Positions 49,044-57,011 of a stretch of DNA of 64,000 nucleotides are shown one piece after another; the stretch's first letter is position 1, and each line of letters opens with the position of its first letter. Both the position numbers and the translations under genes were made by a program. Under the pieces are notes generated by a model. That model saw only the letters and a list, made by a program, of their open reading frames with translations, was not told the DNA's origin and did not search any database. Source of the DNA: Aldehydirespirator sp965221215. GTDB taxonomy: Bacteria > Actinomycetota > Acidimicrobiia > Acidimicrobiales > Aldehydirespiratoraceae. The DNA lies in the NCBI GenBank assembly GCA_965221215.1, contig OZ244872.1, positions 682,001 through 746,000 of the forward strand, in the 5' to 3' direction.

Positions 49044-50356
49044 CACGCCGAGGCGGGCCCGATGCGGCTGCGCACAACGCAGCACGACGCAAGCGGCTTG
49101 CCCTGATCATCGGGGCGGCGTTCTCGTTCGCGGCGCTGCTGGTCGCCGGTGCCCACTACGACCCGAGCACGGTGGTGGCCCAGACCTCCGACACCGGCCC
49201 AGCTGGACCGAAGGGCCCGGTCGGCGAGACCGGAGACCGTGGACCCGCCGGGCCGAGCGGGCTCCGTGGACCCCAGGGGCCCGCCGGCCCGGACGGCGAG
49301 GCCGGCGGCCCCGGACCGAAAGGCCCCGACGGCGAGGCCGGACCGAGGGGCCCGGTCGGCGAGACCGGAGACCGTGGACCCGCCGGGCCGCGGGGCAAGC
49401 CTGGCAGTTCCTCGCAAGGATCGGGCCCGCCCGGCCCCGAGGGTCCTGCAGGACCGCCCGGACCGCAGGGGCCGCGCGGGGCCGCGGGCTCGACCAGCTC
49501 ACAGCAGGGTCCGCCGGGTCCGCCGGGGCCGCAGGGCGCAGTGGGATCTGCCGGTCCTCCCGGCCCTCGGGGTGCCGACAGTTCGCTGGGTCCGCCGGGT
49601 CCGCCTGGGCCGCTGGGTCCGCCCGGCCCGAAAGGACCGCCGGGGCCACAGACGGGCCCGCCTGGGCCGCCGGGTCCGCCGGGGCCGCAGGGCGCAGTGG
49701 GTTCTGCCGGTCCTCCCGGCCCTCGGGGTGCCGACAGTTCGCTGGGTCCGCCGGGTCCGCCTGGGCCGCTGGGTCCGCCCGGCCCGCCGGGATCACCGAG
49801 TGGCCCTCCGGGCCTGCCCGGTCCGCCGGGACCGCTGGGCCCAGAGGGTCAGCAGGGGCCACCCGGCCCTCCTGGGCCGACCAGTTCGCAGCAGGGGCCG
49901 CCCGGCCCTCCTGGGCCGACCAGTTCGCAGCAGGGGCCGCCCGGCCCGCCCGGCCCGCCGGGCGCCGAGGGCGCTGACAACCTCACGCGCGGACCGTCCG
50001 GGGCGCCGGGTCCGCCCGGCCCGCTGGGTCCGCCCGGCCCGCCGGGACTGCCCGGTCCGCCCGCATCCCTCTTCGATTTCAGCGCTCCGCCGCCGGCAGG
50101 CCCATTCGTGCAGTCCTCAGCGCGGCCCTACAGCGTCCACGACGTTCGGGTGGGCAGCGACGATCCGCCAATGGACGCCTCACGCATCGGAGCGTTCTAC
50201 TTCGCGGTCACCGGTTCGGGCGCCGACGGCATCTGCAAGATGTACCAGTACACCGGCTCGTCGTGGGCGCGCCGAGGCGCCTTCGACTGCGAGATACTCA
50301 ACGCCCCGGCCGACCAGCCTCGACGCCCAGGAGCCACGCTGCTCGAGTCATCCTGA
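49031..50356 (+). CDS. Second collagen-like (GXY repeat) protein
   Basis: 441 aa from ATG 49031, overlapping the first collagen gene by 13 bp. A basic N-terminus and a membrane/signal segment (about 19-42, LALIIGAAFSFAALLVAG) precede about 290 residues of GXY triplets; no lipobox, so it is secreted or anchored by its helix. A DNA block of about 100 bp at 49520-49620 recurs at 49690-49790, giving repeated GADSSLGPPGPPGPLG. The C-terminal head (FDFSAPPPAG to CEILNAPA) shares the Cys-x-Tyr-xx-Tyr and Trp pattern of the first protein (CKMYQYTGSSWARR). The pair could form mixed trimers. Confidence 0.88.
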   Translation: MHRLTRRGGPDAAAHNAARRKRLALIIGAAFSFAALLVAGAHYDPSTVVAQTSDTGPAGPKGPVGETGDRGPAGPSGLRGPQGPAGPDGEAGGPGPKGPDGEAGPRGPVGETGDRGPAGPRGKPGSSSQGSGPPGPEGPAGPPGPQGPRGAAGSTSSQQGPPGPPGPQGAVGSAGPPGPRGADSSLGPPGPPGPLGPPGPKGPPGPQTGPPGPPGPPGPQGAVGSAGPPGPRGADSSLGPPGPPGPLGPPGPPGSPSGPPGLPGPPGPLGPEGQQGPPGPPGPTSSQQGPPGPPGPTSSQQGPPGPPGPPGAEGADNLTRGPSGAPGPPGPLGPPGPPGLPGPPASLFDFSAPPPAGPFVQSSARPYSVHDVRVGSDDPPMDASRIGAFYFAVTGSGADGICKMYQYTGSSWARRGAFDCEILNAPADQPRRPGATLLESS

Positions 50357-50458
50357 GGCGGGTCACGCCCCGGTGCTGGCATCGGGATTGGGTCCGTGCG
50401 CCTCGATGCCGACATAGTGCGCAGCGTCGGGGCATCGAGCGCGCCCTGGTACCCGGTA

Positions 50459-52243
50459 TTAGAGCCGGGCTGCGGCGTGGCAGGCGTGGCGGCGGTGCTC
50501 GGCGGCGATGCCTTCGCAGAAGTCTCGCAGTTCGTCGGCGTCGTTGAAGATGCGCGGCGCGTCCCGCAGCACCATCCTCCAGCAGGCCTCAGCCACCTGC
50601 GCCTCGTCCTCCGCGTCGGCGATTGTGCACAACTCCGCTGAGAACGGCGCGTTGGCCGGCTCGGTGAACCGGCTCAGCGCAGCCCCCCAAAAGCACTGGG
50701 CGACGTACTCGACGGTGGGGGCCAGCCTGCACTTCGACGCGGCCTCGGCCGGATCGTCGCGGTGGATCGAGCCCAGGTCGCGGCCCATCGACGCGAAGCA
50801 CGCCATCCGCGAGTTCACGGCCGCCTCCGCGCAGACCGCAGCCACCGAGTCGGCCTTCCAGCCGAAGTAGAAGAGGTTGCTGGTCTGCCAGAAGTAGCAG
50901 CCCGGCCAGTAGCGCTCCACCAGCACGTTGCACGGGAAGTGCGGGTCGGTGGCGCTGATGTACTCGGTGGTGTGGCCCATCAGCCCGGAGAGCCCGCCCA
51001 CCCCGTTCTCCATGTACACCCCGCCGTAGCAGGAGTCCCGGTTGACGGTGTCGGCCAGCAGATCGCACAGCGCCAGCGCCTCCGGGAGCTCGTAGGTGGT
51101 CCACGCCAGCAGGCCGTGGCCCACCCCGTGCAGGCACTGGTGGGTGAGAAACGGGTTGTCGGATGAGCAGACCGCAGCCACGTCGGAGGCCAGGCGCGAG
51201 GTGCCCCGCTGCGCGAACAGCGATTCGAGTGTGCCGTGGAGGGCGCCCGCGTGGCAGTCGTGGCCGACCAGGGCGAACGCGGCCGCGCCGAAGTGCTCCC
51301 AGGAGACGTGGCCCACTGTGTGGGCGGCGTCGTGGCAGTCGCGCCCGGTGTCGATCTCGGCCGTCTTGAGCGCCACCACCGCGGCTGTCGGACCGTGGGC
51401 CAGCACGAACCGCTCCAGCGCTTCCTCGTCATCCATCAGAGCCTCGCCGTCGACGTCGTCCGGCGCCGGCGCGAACTCGGGCGCGGCGGCCCGCAGGCTC
51501 AGCGGTTCCAGGGCCGCCTCGGGGCCGCCGGTGGACACCACCAGGCCGGTCTGGTTGGCTTCGATGTGGTTGTGGTAGCGCCAGTAGCCGTTCTTGTCGA
51601 AGGTGTGCGACCAGCTCTCGCCGGGCCAGATCACCCCCAGCGGGTCGAAGTCGGGGAGTATCTCGTGGGTGGGATGGATGTTGGAGGCAGGCCACACCGG
51701 ATCGTCGGAGGCGTTGACGAACGTCACCGTGTCGCCGGTGAGGATGTCGATGCGCTCAGGCACGAACAACCCCTCTGAGGTGTAGGTCACCGTCCACGTC
51801 TCAGGCGCCCCGGCCCCGTGGGTGTGCACCAACCCGTCGGAATGCACATGCACCTCCCCCGTGCGATCCGCCGGCGATGGCGGTGCGGCCTCAGCCTCCG
51901 CTGAGGCGGCGTCCTCCGGCGGATCGGTTGCGGCCGCGTTGTCTGGCGGGGCGGTTGCGGCGGCGCTCTCCGGCGGCGAGGACTCGGCATGAGCCTCTGA
52001 TGCAGCCGAAGGGTCCGTGGCGGCGTCGTGGTGGTGGTCGTGGCTGGGCTCGATGACCGCCGCGTCCGATGAGTGATCGCCGCTCCCCGCGATGACCGCC
52101 TCCAGGGCCGCTTCGATCTCGGGGTGGCTGTGGGTGCCGTCATCCGGGCCGGATCCCGAGGGTGAGCCACTGCAGGCGGCCAGCAGGAGCGCGAGACCGG
52201 CCAAGCCGCTGAGCCATGATCCAGGACCAATGCCCAATGTCAC
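50459..52243 (-). CDS. Lipoprotein: His-rich region, Cys-less cupredoxin, Cys-pair repeat domain (paralogue 1)
   Basis: 594 aa. Lipobox LALLLAACSGS, then a His/Asp/Ala-rich linker, then the HxHxDGxxHxH box (HVHSDGLVHTHG). The cupredoxin domain (about 155-245) has IHPTHEIL and SHTFDKNGYWRYHNHIEAN; where type 1 copper sites have Cys-x-x-His it has His-Asn-His. The C-terminal 340 residues hold CHDAAHTVGH, GHDCHAGALHG, HQCLHGVGHGLLAWT and then about six helical units each with a pair of Cys 9-12 residues apart. I know no function for that domain. GTG 52243 is leaderless from TAATCT. It is divergent from, and clearly a duplicate of, the gene at 52264. Confidence 0.85.
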   Translation of the reverse strand: MTLGIGPGSWLSGLAGLALLLAACSGSPSGSGPDDGTHSHPEIEAALEAVIAGSGDHSSDAAVIEPSHDHHHDAATDPSAASEAHAESSPPESAAATAPPDNAAATDPPEDAASAEAEAAPPSPADRTGEVHVHSDGLVHTHGAGAPETWTVTYTSEGLFVPERIDILTGDTVTFVNASDDPVWPASNIHPTHEILPDFDPLGVIWPGESWSHTFDKNGYWRYHNHIEANQTGLVVSTGGPEAALEPLSLRAAAPEFAPAPDDVDGEALMDDEEALERFVLAHGPTAAVVALKTAEIDTGRDCHDAAHTVGHVSWEHFGAAAFALVGHDCHAGALHGTLESLFAQRGTSRLASDVAAVCSSDNPFLTHQCLHGVGHGLLAWTTYELPEALALCDLLADTVNRDSCYGGVYMENGVGGLSGLMGHTTEYISATDPHFPCNVLVERYWPGCYFWQTSNLFYFGWKADSVAAVCAEAAVNSRMACFASMGRDLGSIHRDDPAEAASKCRLAPTVEYVAQCFWGAALSRFTEPANAPFSAELCTIADAEDEAQVAEACWRMVLRDAPRIFNDADELRDFCEGIAAEHRRHACHAAARL

Positions 52244-52249
52244 TGGGGG

Positions 52250-52256
52250 TAGATTA
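52250..52256. promoter_or_regulatory. Bidirectional promoter with superimposed -10 hexamers
   Basis: Plus TAGATT (52250-52255) is 8 nt before GTG 52264. Minus TAATCT (52256-52251) is 7 nt before GTG 52243. The hexamers share five base pairs, so the two paralogues are started from one element and probably compete for polymerase. Confidence 0.65.
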
Positions 52257-52263
52257 CTGGCCC

Positions 52264-54180
52264 GTGGATGAGGAGGCTCAGGAGCCGGGTCCCAACGGCG
52301 AGCCGAGGCGCTTCAGCGAGCGGGTGGCCGGGGCGAGGCTCTCGCTGCTGGTGTTGGGCTTGGCCGCGCTGGCGGGCTGGTTGCTGGTGCTGGTATTGGT
52401 GCTCGGTGACGACGGCGATGACGGCGGCGACATGGCTGCGAACGCCGCGCCCGTTTACGACGGCGAAGCCGAGGACTTTCATGCTCACACCGTCACCTAC
52501 TCGCACACCCACACCCACGCGGACGGCGCCACCCACACCGATGCCCACACCCACGAATATCGGTACGAGCACAGCCACGCCGCCGACGAGTCCGACGTCG
52601 GGGGTCATAGTCACGCGGTCGATGTGCCTGACGCCGAGGGTCATAGCCACGCCACCGGAGAGCCGGACCCTGAGGGTCACAGCCACGCCGCCGACGAGTC
52701 CGACTCCGCTGGTCGCAGCCATGCGGTCGACGAGTCCGGTGCCGAGGCCTCCGACACTGCCGTCGCCGACCTCTCCGAGCGCACCGGTGAGGTGCATGAG
52801 CATTCCGACGGGTTGGTGCACACCCACGGGGCCGGGGCGCCCGAGGCGTGGACGGTGACCTACACCTCAGAGGGGTTGTTTGTGCCTGAGCGCATCGACA
52901 TCCTCACCGGCGACACGGTGGTGTTCGTCAACGCCTCCGACGATCCGGTGTGGCCTGCCTCCAACATCCATCCCACCCACGAGATCCTCCCCGACTTCGA
53001 CCCGCTGGGGGTGATCTGGCCCGGCGAGAGCTGGTCGCACACCTTCGACAAGAACGGCTACTGGCGCTACCACAACCACATCGAAGCCAACCAGACCGGC
53101 CTGGTGGTGTCCACCGGCGGCCCCGAGCAGGCCCTGGAACCGCTGCTGGCCGACATGGGGGAGCCGGTGTTCCAACCGGTGCCGGCCGGCGCGGGCGGCG
53201 AGGCGCTCTTCGACGACGCCGAGCATTTGCGGGAGTTCGTGGAGCTGTACGGGCCGGCCGCCGCGGTGGTGGCGCTCAAGGCGGTGGAGTTGGACACCGG
53301 CCGCTACTGCCACGACGCCGCCCACGACGTCGGGCGCCTGGCCTATGAGATCTTCGGCCCGATCTCGTTCGCCATATCGGGCCACGAGTGCCAGGCAGGT
53401 GCGCTGCACGGGTCTACCGAGGCCATGTTCGCGGCGCGGGGCACGTCGCGGCTCGCCGAGGACGTGGCTGCGCTGTGCTCGAGCGCAGACAACCGGTTCG
53501 TGCGCCACCAGTGCTACCACGGCGTGGGCCACGGGCTCATGGCCTGGACCACCTATGAGATCCACGAGGCGCTGGAGTTGTGCGACGTGATCGAGCGGGC
53601 CTACGACGCTTCGTCGTGCTATTCGGGGGTGTTCATGGAGAACGTCGTGGGCGGGCTCTCGGGCGTGATGGGCCACGAGACCGAGTACCTGCGAGACGAC
53701 GACCCCCACTTCCCCTGCGACGTGATCGCCTCTCAGTACCGCGCCGACTGCTACTACTACCAGACCTCGCACATGTGGAGGGTCTTCGGCGGCGACATGT
53801 CGCAGATCGCGGCGGTGTGCGCCAGCCTCGACGGCCGGGCCCGGGATCTGTGCTTCTCCTCCTACGGTCGCGACGTGGGCAACCAGACCCGCGGCGACCC
53901 CGCCGGGGCCATCGAGCTGTGCGGCCACGCCCCGGCGGGCGAGGACCGGGTGGAGTGCATCTCCGGATCGGCCCAGGACCGTTTCTGGGAGGTCACCGGC
54001 GCCGACGAGGCCATCTCGTTGTGCTCGATGCTCACCGACCCCGCCGAGGCCGAGTCCTGCTGGTGGACGATCATCGACCGGGCCGGCGACGTGTTCGTCG
54101 ACGAGCCAGGCCGCCGTAGCTTCTGCAACCGCCTACCCGAACCCCGCCAACAAACCTGCCTGGCAGAAATAGTCGCCTAA
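52264..54180 (+). CDS. Membrane protein: His repeats, Cys-less cupredoxin, Cys-pair repeat domain (paralogue 2)
   Basis: 638 aa from GTG 52264 (leaderless). A single membrane helix (about 25-50) replaces the lipobox of paralogue 1. A His-rich stretch follows: THTHTHADGATHTDAHTHEY and then five imperfect repeats of about 15 residues, each with GHSHA or GRSHA. Then the HxHxDGxxHxH box, a cupredoxin nearly identical to paralogue 1, and the same C-terminal domain (CHDAAHDVGR, GHECQAGALHG, HQCYHGVGHGLMAWT, Cys-pair units such as LCDVIERAYDASSCYSG). It likely binds copper or zinc on the outer face of the membrane. Near identity in the cupredoxin but not elsewhere suggests gene conversion. Confidence 0.85.
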   Translation: MDEEAQEPGPNGEPRRFSERVAGARLSLLVLGLAALAGWLLVLVLVLGDDGDDGGDMAANAAPVYDGEAEDFHAHTVTYSHTHTHADGATHTDAHTHEYRYEHSHAADESDVGGHSHAVDVPDAEGHSHATGEPDPEGHSHAADESDSAGRSHAVDESGAEASDTAVADLSERTGEVHEHSDGLVHTHGAGAPEAWTVTYTSEGLFVPERIDILTGDTVVFVNASDDPVWPASNIHPTHEILPDFDPLGVIWPGESWSHTFDKNGYWRYHNHIEANQTGLVVSTGGPEQALEPLLADMGEPVFQPVPAGAGGEALFDDAEHLREFVELYGPAAAVVALKAVELDTGRYCHDAAHDVGRLAYEIFGPISFAISGHECQAGALHGSTEAMFAARGTSRLAEDVAALCSSADNRFVRHQCYHGVGHGLMAWTTYEIHEALELCDVIERAYDASSCYSGVFMENVVGGLSGVMGHETEYLRDDDPHFPCDVIASQYRADCYYYQTSHMWRVFGGDMSQIAAVCASLDGRARDLCFSSYGRDVGNQTRGDPAGAIELCGHAPAGEDRVECISGSAQDRFWEVTGADEAISLCSMLTDPAEAESCWWTIIDRAGDVFVDEPGRRSFCNRLPEPRQQTCLAEIVA

Positions 54181-54211
54181 CCCCCAAGGCGACGGGGGAA
54201 TCTGGAGGCGG

Positions 54212-54916
54212 TTAGCGGAATAGGTCGTCGGCGGGGGGGCGGACTATCTCCTCTCGTACTGAGCCGGTGCGGAACCAGGCTTCGTCCAGGCCTCTGACTA
54301 TGGCTGCGGGGATGCCTTTGGACTTGCCCATCACCAGGTCGGCGGCGGCCGCGATCTCGTCGACCAGCGCCACCTCGGTCACCTTCAGATCGCGGCCCAG
54401 CGCGTCGGTGGTGCCCCGCAGGTCCACCACTGCGGCGATGCCGGCGCAGCCGATGGCGGTGTCGGTCACGCCCCGGCGCCAGGGACGGCCGAACGTGTCG
54501 GACACCACCACCGCCGCCTCCACGCCGGCCAGCGCCCTGATGCGGTCGCGGATGCGCCGGGCCGAGCGGTCCGAGTCCACCGGCAGCAGGGCCGCGTACC
54601 CCTCGTCGACGTTGCTCAGATCGACCCCGGCGTTGGCGCACACGAAGCCGTGGACGGTCTCGGAGATCACCAGATCCCCGCGGCGGCGCAGAACCCGCAC
54701 CGACTCCGCCTCCACCAGCGGCTTGTGGCTGGTGGGATCGTCGGGATCCACGGCTGCCAGCCGGCCCTCGGCCTTCGACACCGCCTTCTGGGTGACCACC
54801 ACACAGTCGCGGTCGCGCGGATTGTCGGGTCCGGCTGCGGCGACGATCAGCGCGGCCAGGTCGTCGCCGGGCCGGATCTCGCCGATCCCCTCGACGCTCA
54901 GGATCTCCAGGCTCAC
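54212..54916 (-). CDS. cofE: Coenzyme F420-0:L-glutamate ligase
   Basis: 234 aa enzyme adding gamma-linked glutamates to F420-0 with GTP. Family blocks: IRPGDDLAALI, VVVTQKAVSKAEGR, VCANAGVDLSNV, VVVSDTFGRPWRRGVTDTAIG and LVMGKSKGIPAAIVRGL. It lacks the nitroreductase-like C-terminal domain present in mycobacterial FbiB, so the final dehydro-F420 reduction must be encoded elsewhere. GTG 54916 follows GGAGGGG. It is downstream of cofD. Confidence 0.94.
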   Translation of the reverse strand: MSLEILSVEGIGEIRPGDDLAALIVAAAGPDNPRDRDCVVVTQKAVSKAEGRLAAVDPDDPTSHKPLVEAESVRVLRRRGDLVISETVHGFVCANAGVDLSNVDEGYAALLPVDSDRSARRIRDRIRALAGVEAAVVVSDTFGRPWRRGVTDTAIGCAGIAAVVDLRGTTDALGRDLKVTEVALVDEIAAAADLVMGKSKGIPAAIVRGLDEAWFRTGSVREEIVRPPADDLFR

Positions 54917-55022
54917 TGCCCCTCCAGGTTCGCGGGGCGGGTGCCGAGATCAGCTCCGGACCCCGCAAAGTTGGAGGTGCTGGCCGCGACGGCTCGGGTG
55001 CGGAATCCGCTGAAGTTCTGGC

Positions 55023-55952
55023 TCACTGCGACACCGCGGCCACGGTGCGGCGGGCCAGCTCGGCGGCGGCCTCGGGCGACGACATGATGGTGGGGGCCAC
55101 CACCGGCCGCACCCCGGCCGCGGCCACCGCGGGGGCCAACTCGGCGTCGGCCTCGTCGATCACCAGCGCGGCGGCCACATCCCGGTAGCGCCGGGCCACG
55201 CCCACCACGCTCGCCTCCTCGCCGAGCTCGCGCAGCATCCGGTCGGCGGGACCCTTGAGGGCCGAGCCCGCCACGATGGGCGACACGGCCACGTTGCGCT
55301 CCCGCCGGGCCGCCAGCGCCTCGGTCACGCCGCCCACGGCCAGCACCGGGCCGATCGACACCACCGGATTGGACGGCGCGATCACCACCGCGTCGGCGGC
55401 GGCCACCGCCTCCAGCACTCCCGGCGCGGGCCGCGCCTCGTCCACCCCGGCGAAGCGCACCCCGGAGATGGCCACTCCGTGGGCCAGGCGCACGAAATAC
55501 TCCTGGAAGCCGATCTCGTCCCCCGAGGCCAGCTGCACCCGGGTCTCGATGGGCTGGTCGCTCACCGGCAGCACTCGGCACCCCAGGCCCCGGGCCGCGG
55601 CCAGGCGGGCGGTCACGTCGCTGAGGGTCAGGCCGTCGCGGAGCCCGGTGGTGCGGAACAGGTGGGTGCCGAGGTCGCGGTCGCCGAGGTTGAACCAGGC
55701 GTCGAGGCCCAGCGCCCGCATCTCGTTCAGCGCGTTCCAGGTCTCATCGGCCAGGCCCCAGCCCCGCTTGGCGTCGATCGCGCCCGACAGGGTGTAGATG
55801 ACGGTGTCGATGTCGGGGCTGACGTGCAGCCCGTGCAGCACCACGTCGTCGGCGACGTTCACCACCGCGGTCACCTCGGCGGCCGGCGTCACCCGCAGCT
55901 GTCCGGCCAGATAGCGGGCCGCGCCCACCCCGCCGGCGATGACGGTGATCAT
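55023..55952 (-). CDS. cofD: 2-phospho-L-lactate (or phosphoenolpyruvate) transferase, F420 synthesis
   Basis: 309 aa. It joins the activated three-carbon acid to the deazaflavin FO, giving (dehydro)F420-0. Motifs: VIAGGVGAARYLAGQL, ADDVVLHGLHVSPDIDTVIYTLSG, WFNLGDRDLGTHLFRT, VQLASGDEIGFQEYFV and APSNPVVSIGPVLA. The start ATG 55952 lies in the first unit of a 38-bp tandem repeat. Same strand and order as gmd and cofE, so probably one transcript. Confidence 0.94.
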   Translation of the reverse strand: MITVIAGGVGAARYLAGQLRVTPAAEVTAVVNVADDVVLHGLHVSPDIDTVIYTLSGAIDAKRGWGLADETWNALNEMRALGLDAWFNLGDRDLGTHLFRTTGLRDGLTLSDVTARLAAARGLGCRVLPVSDQPIETRVQLASGDEIGFQEYFVRLAHGVAISGVRFAGVDEARPAPGVLEAVAAADAVVIAPSNPVVSIGPVLAVGGVTEALAARRERNVAVSPIVAGSALKGPADRMLRELGEEASVVGVARRYRDVAAALVIDEADAELAPAVAAAGVRPVVAPTIMSSPEAAAELARRTVAAVSQ

Positions 55953-56057
55953 CGGCTCGCGCCCGTGCTGCCGTCTGTCGCGGTGATCATCGGCTCGCGT
56001 CCGTGCCGCCGGCTTGCGCGGTGATCATCGGCTCAGCTTGGTGTGCCGGCTTGCAGC
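55944..56057. repeat. Three 38-bp tandem repeats between gmd and cofD
   Basis: GGTGATCATCGGCTC begins at 55944, 55982 and 56020. The first unit contains the cofD start codon and the third runs into the end of gmd, so the array duplicates the gene junction. Confidence 0.9.
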
Positions 56058-57007
56058 AGAGCCATGTCGGCGTCGACCATCAGCGCTACCAGCTCCGTGA
56101 ACGATGTCTTCGGGCGCCATCCGAAGGCCGCGGCCGCCTTGGACGAGTCGGCCACCAGCAAGTCGACCTCGGCCGGGCGCATGAACCGCTCGTCGCTGAC
56201 GACATGGTTGCGATAGTCCAGCCCCACACACTCGAAGGCCAGCTCGCACAGCGACCGAACCGAATGGGTCTGGCCCGTGCCGATCACGTAGTCGCTGGGC
56301 TCGTCCTGCTGGAGCATGGCCCACATCGCCTCCACGTAGTCGACCGCGTAGCCCCAGTCCCGCTCGGCCTCGAGGTTGCCGAGGGCCAGCTCGTCGGCCA
56401 GGCCGAGCTTGATCCGGGCCGCGCCGTGGGTGATCTTGCGGGTCACGAACTCCATGCCCCGGCGCGGGCTCTCGTGGTTGAAGAGGATCCCCGAGGTGGC
56501 GTGCAGCCCGTAAGACTCCCGATAGTTGACGGTGATCCAGTGCCCGTAGACCTTGGCCACCCCGTAGGGGCTGCGGGGATGCAGCGGCGTCCGCTCGCTC
56601 TGGGGAACCTCCTGAGCCTGCCCGAACATCTCCGACGAGCTGGCCTGATAGAAGCGGATGTCGCCGTCCACCAGCCGGATGGCGTCGAGGATGCGGGTCA
56701 CCCCCAGCGCGGTGGTCTCGCCGGTGAGCACTGGCTGGCTGAACGAGGTCTGCACGAAAGACTGGGCGGCCAGGTTGTACACCTCGTCGGGCCGGTAGGT
56801 CCGCAGGATCTCGATCATCGAGACCTGATCGAGCAGGTCGCCGGTGACGATGCGGACCCGGTCCTGGATGTGGGCGATGCGCTGGTAGTTGACGGTGCTG
56901 GAGCGGCGCACCATGCCGACCACCTCGTAGCCCTTGTCGAGCAGCAGCTCGGCCAGGTACGAGCCGTCCTGGCCGGTGATGCCGGTGATCAGGGCGCGCC
57001 GGGCCAT
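56033..57007 (-). CDS. gmd: GDP-mannose 4,6-dehydratase
   Basis: 324 aa extended SDR enzyme converting GDP-mannose to GDP-4-keto-6-deoxymannose, the entry to GDP-fucose and GDP-rhamnose. Diagnostic blocks: ITGITGQDGSYLAELLLDKGYEV, VYNLAAQSFVQTSF, SSSEMFG, SPYGVAKVYGHWITVNYRE (Tyr-x3-Lys), FNHESPRRGMEFVTRKI and ERDWGYAVDYVEAMW. Four bases separate it from the upstream reductase gene. Confidence 0.96.
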   Translation of the reverse strand: MARRALITGITGQDGSYLAELLLDKGYEVVGMVRRSSTVNYQRIAHIQDRVRIVTGDLLDQVSMIEILRTYRPDEVYNLAAQSFVQTSFSQPVLTGETTALGVTRILDAIRLVDGDIRFYQASSSEMFGQAQEVPQSERTPLHPRSPYGVAKVYGHWITVNYRESYGLHATSGILFNHESPRRGMEFVTRKITHGAARIKLGLADELALGNLEAERDWGYAVDYVEAMWAMLQQDEPSDYVIGTGQTHSVRSLCELAFECVGLDYRNHVVSDERFMRPAEVDLLVADSSKAAAAFGWRPKTSFTELVALMVDADMALLQAGTPS

Positions 57008-57011
57008 GGCG

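Noticed and set aside
50357..50458. Gene or RNA in the gap between the second collagen gene and paralogue 1
   Set aside because: 102 bp between convergent genes with no start, promoter box or stable hairpin that I can identify.
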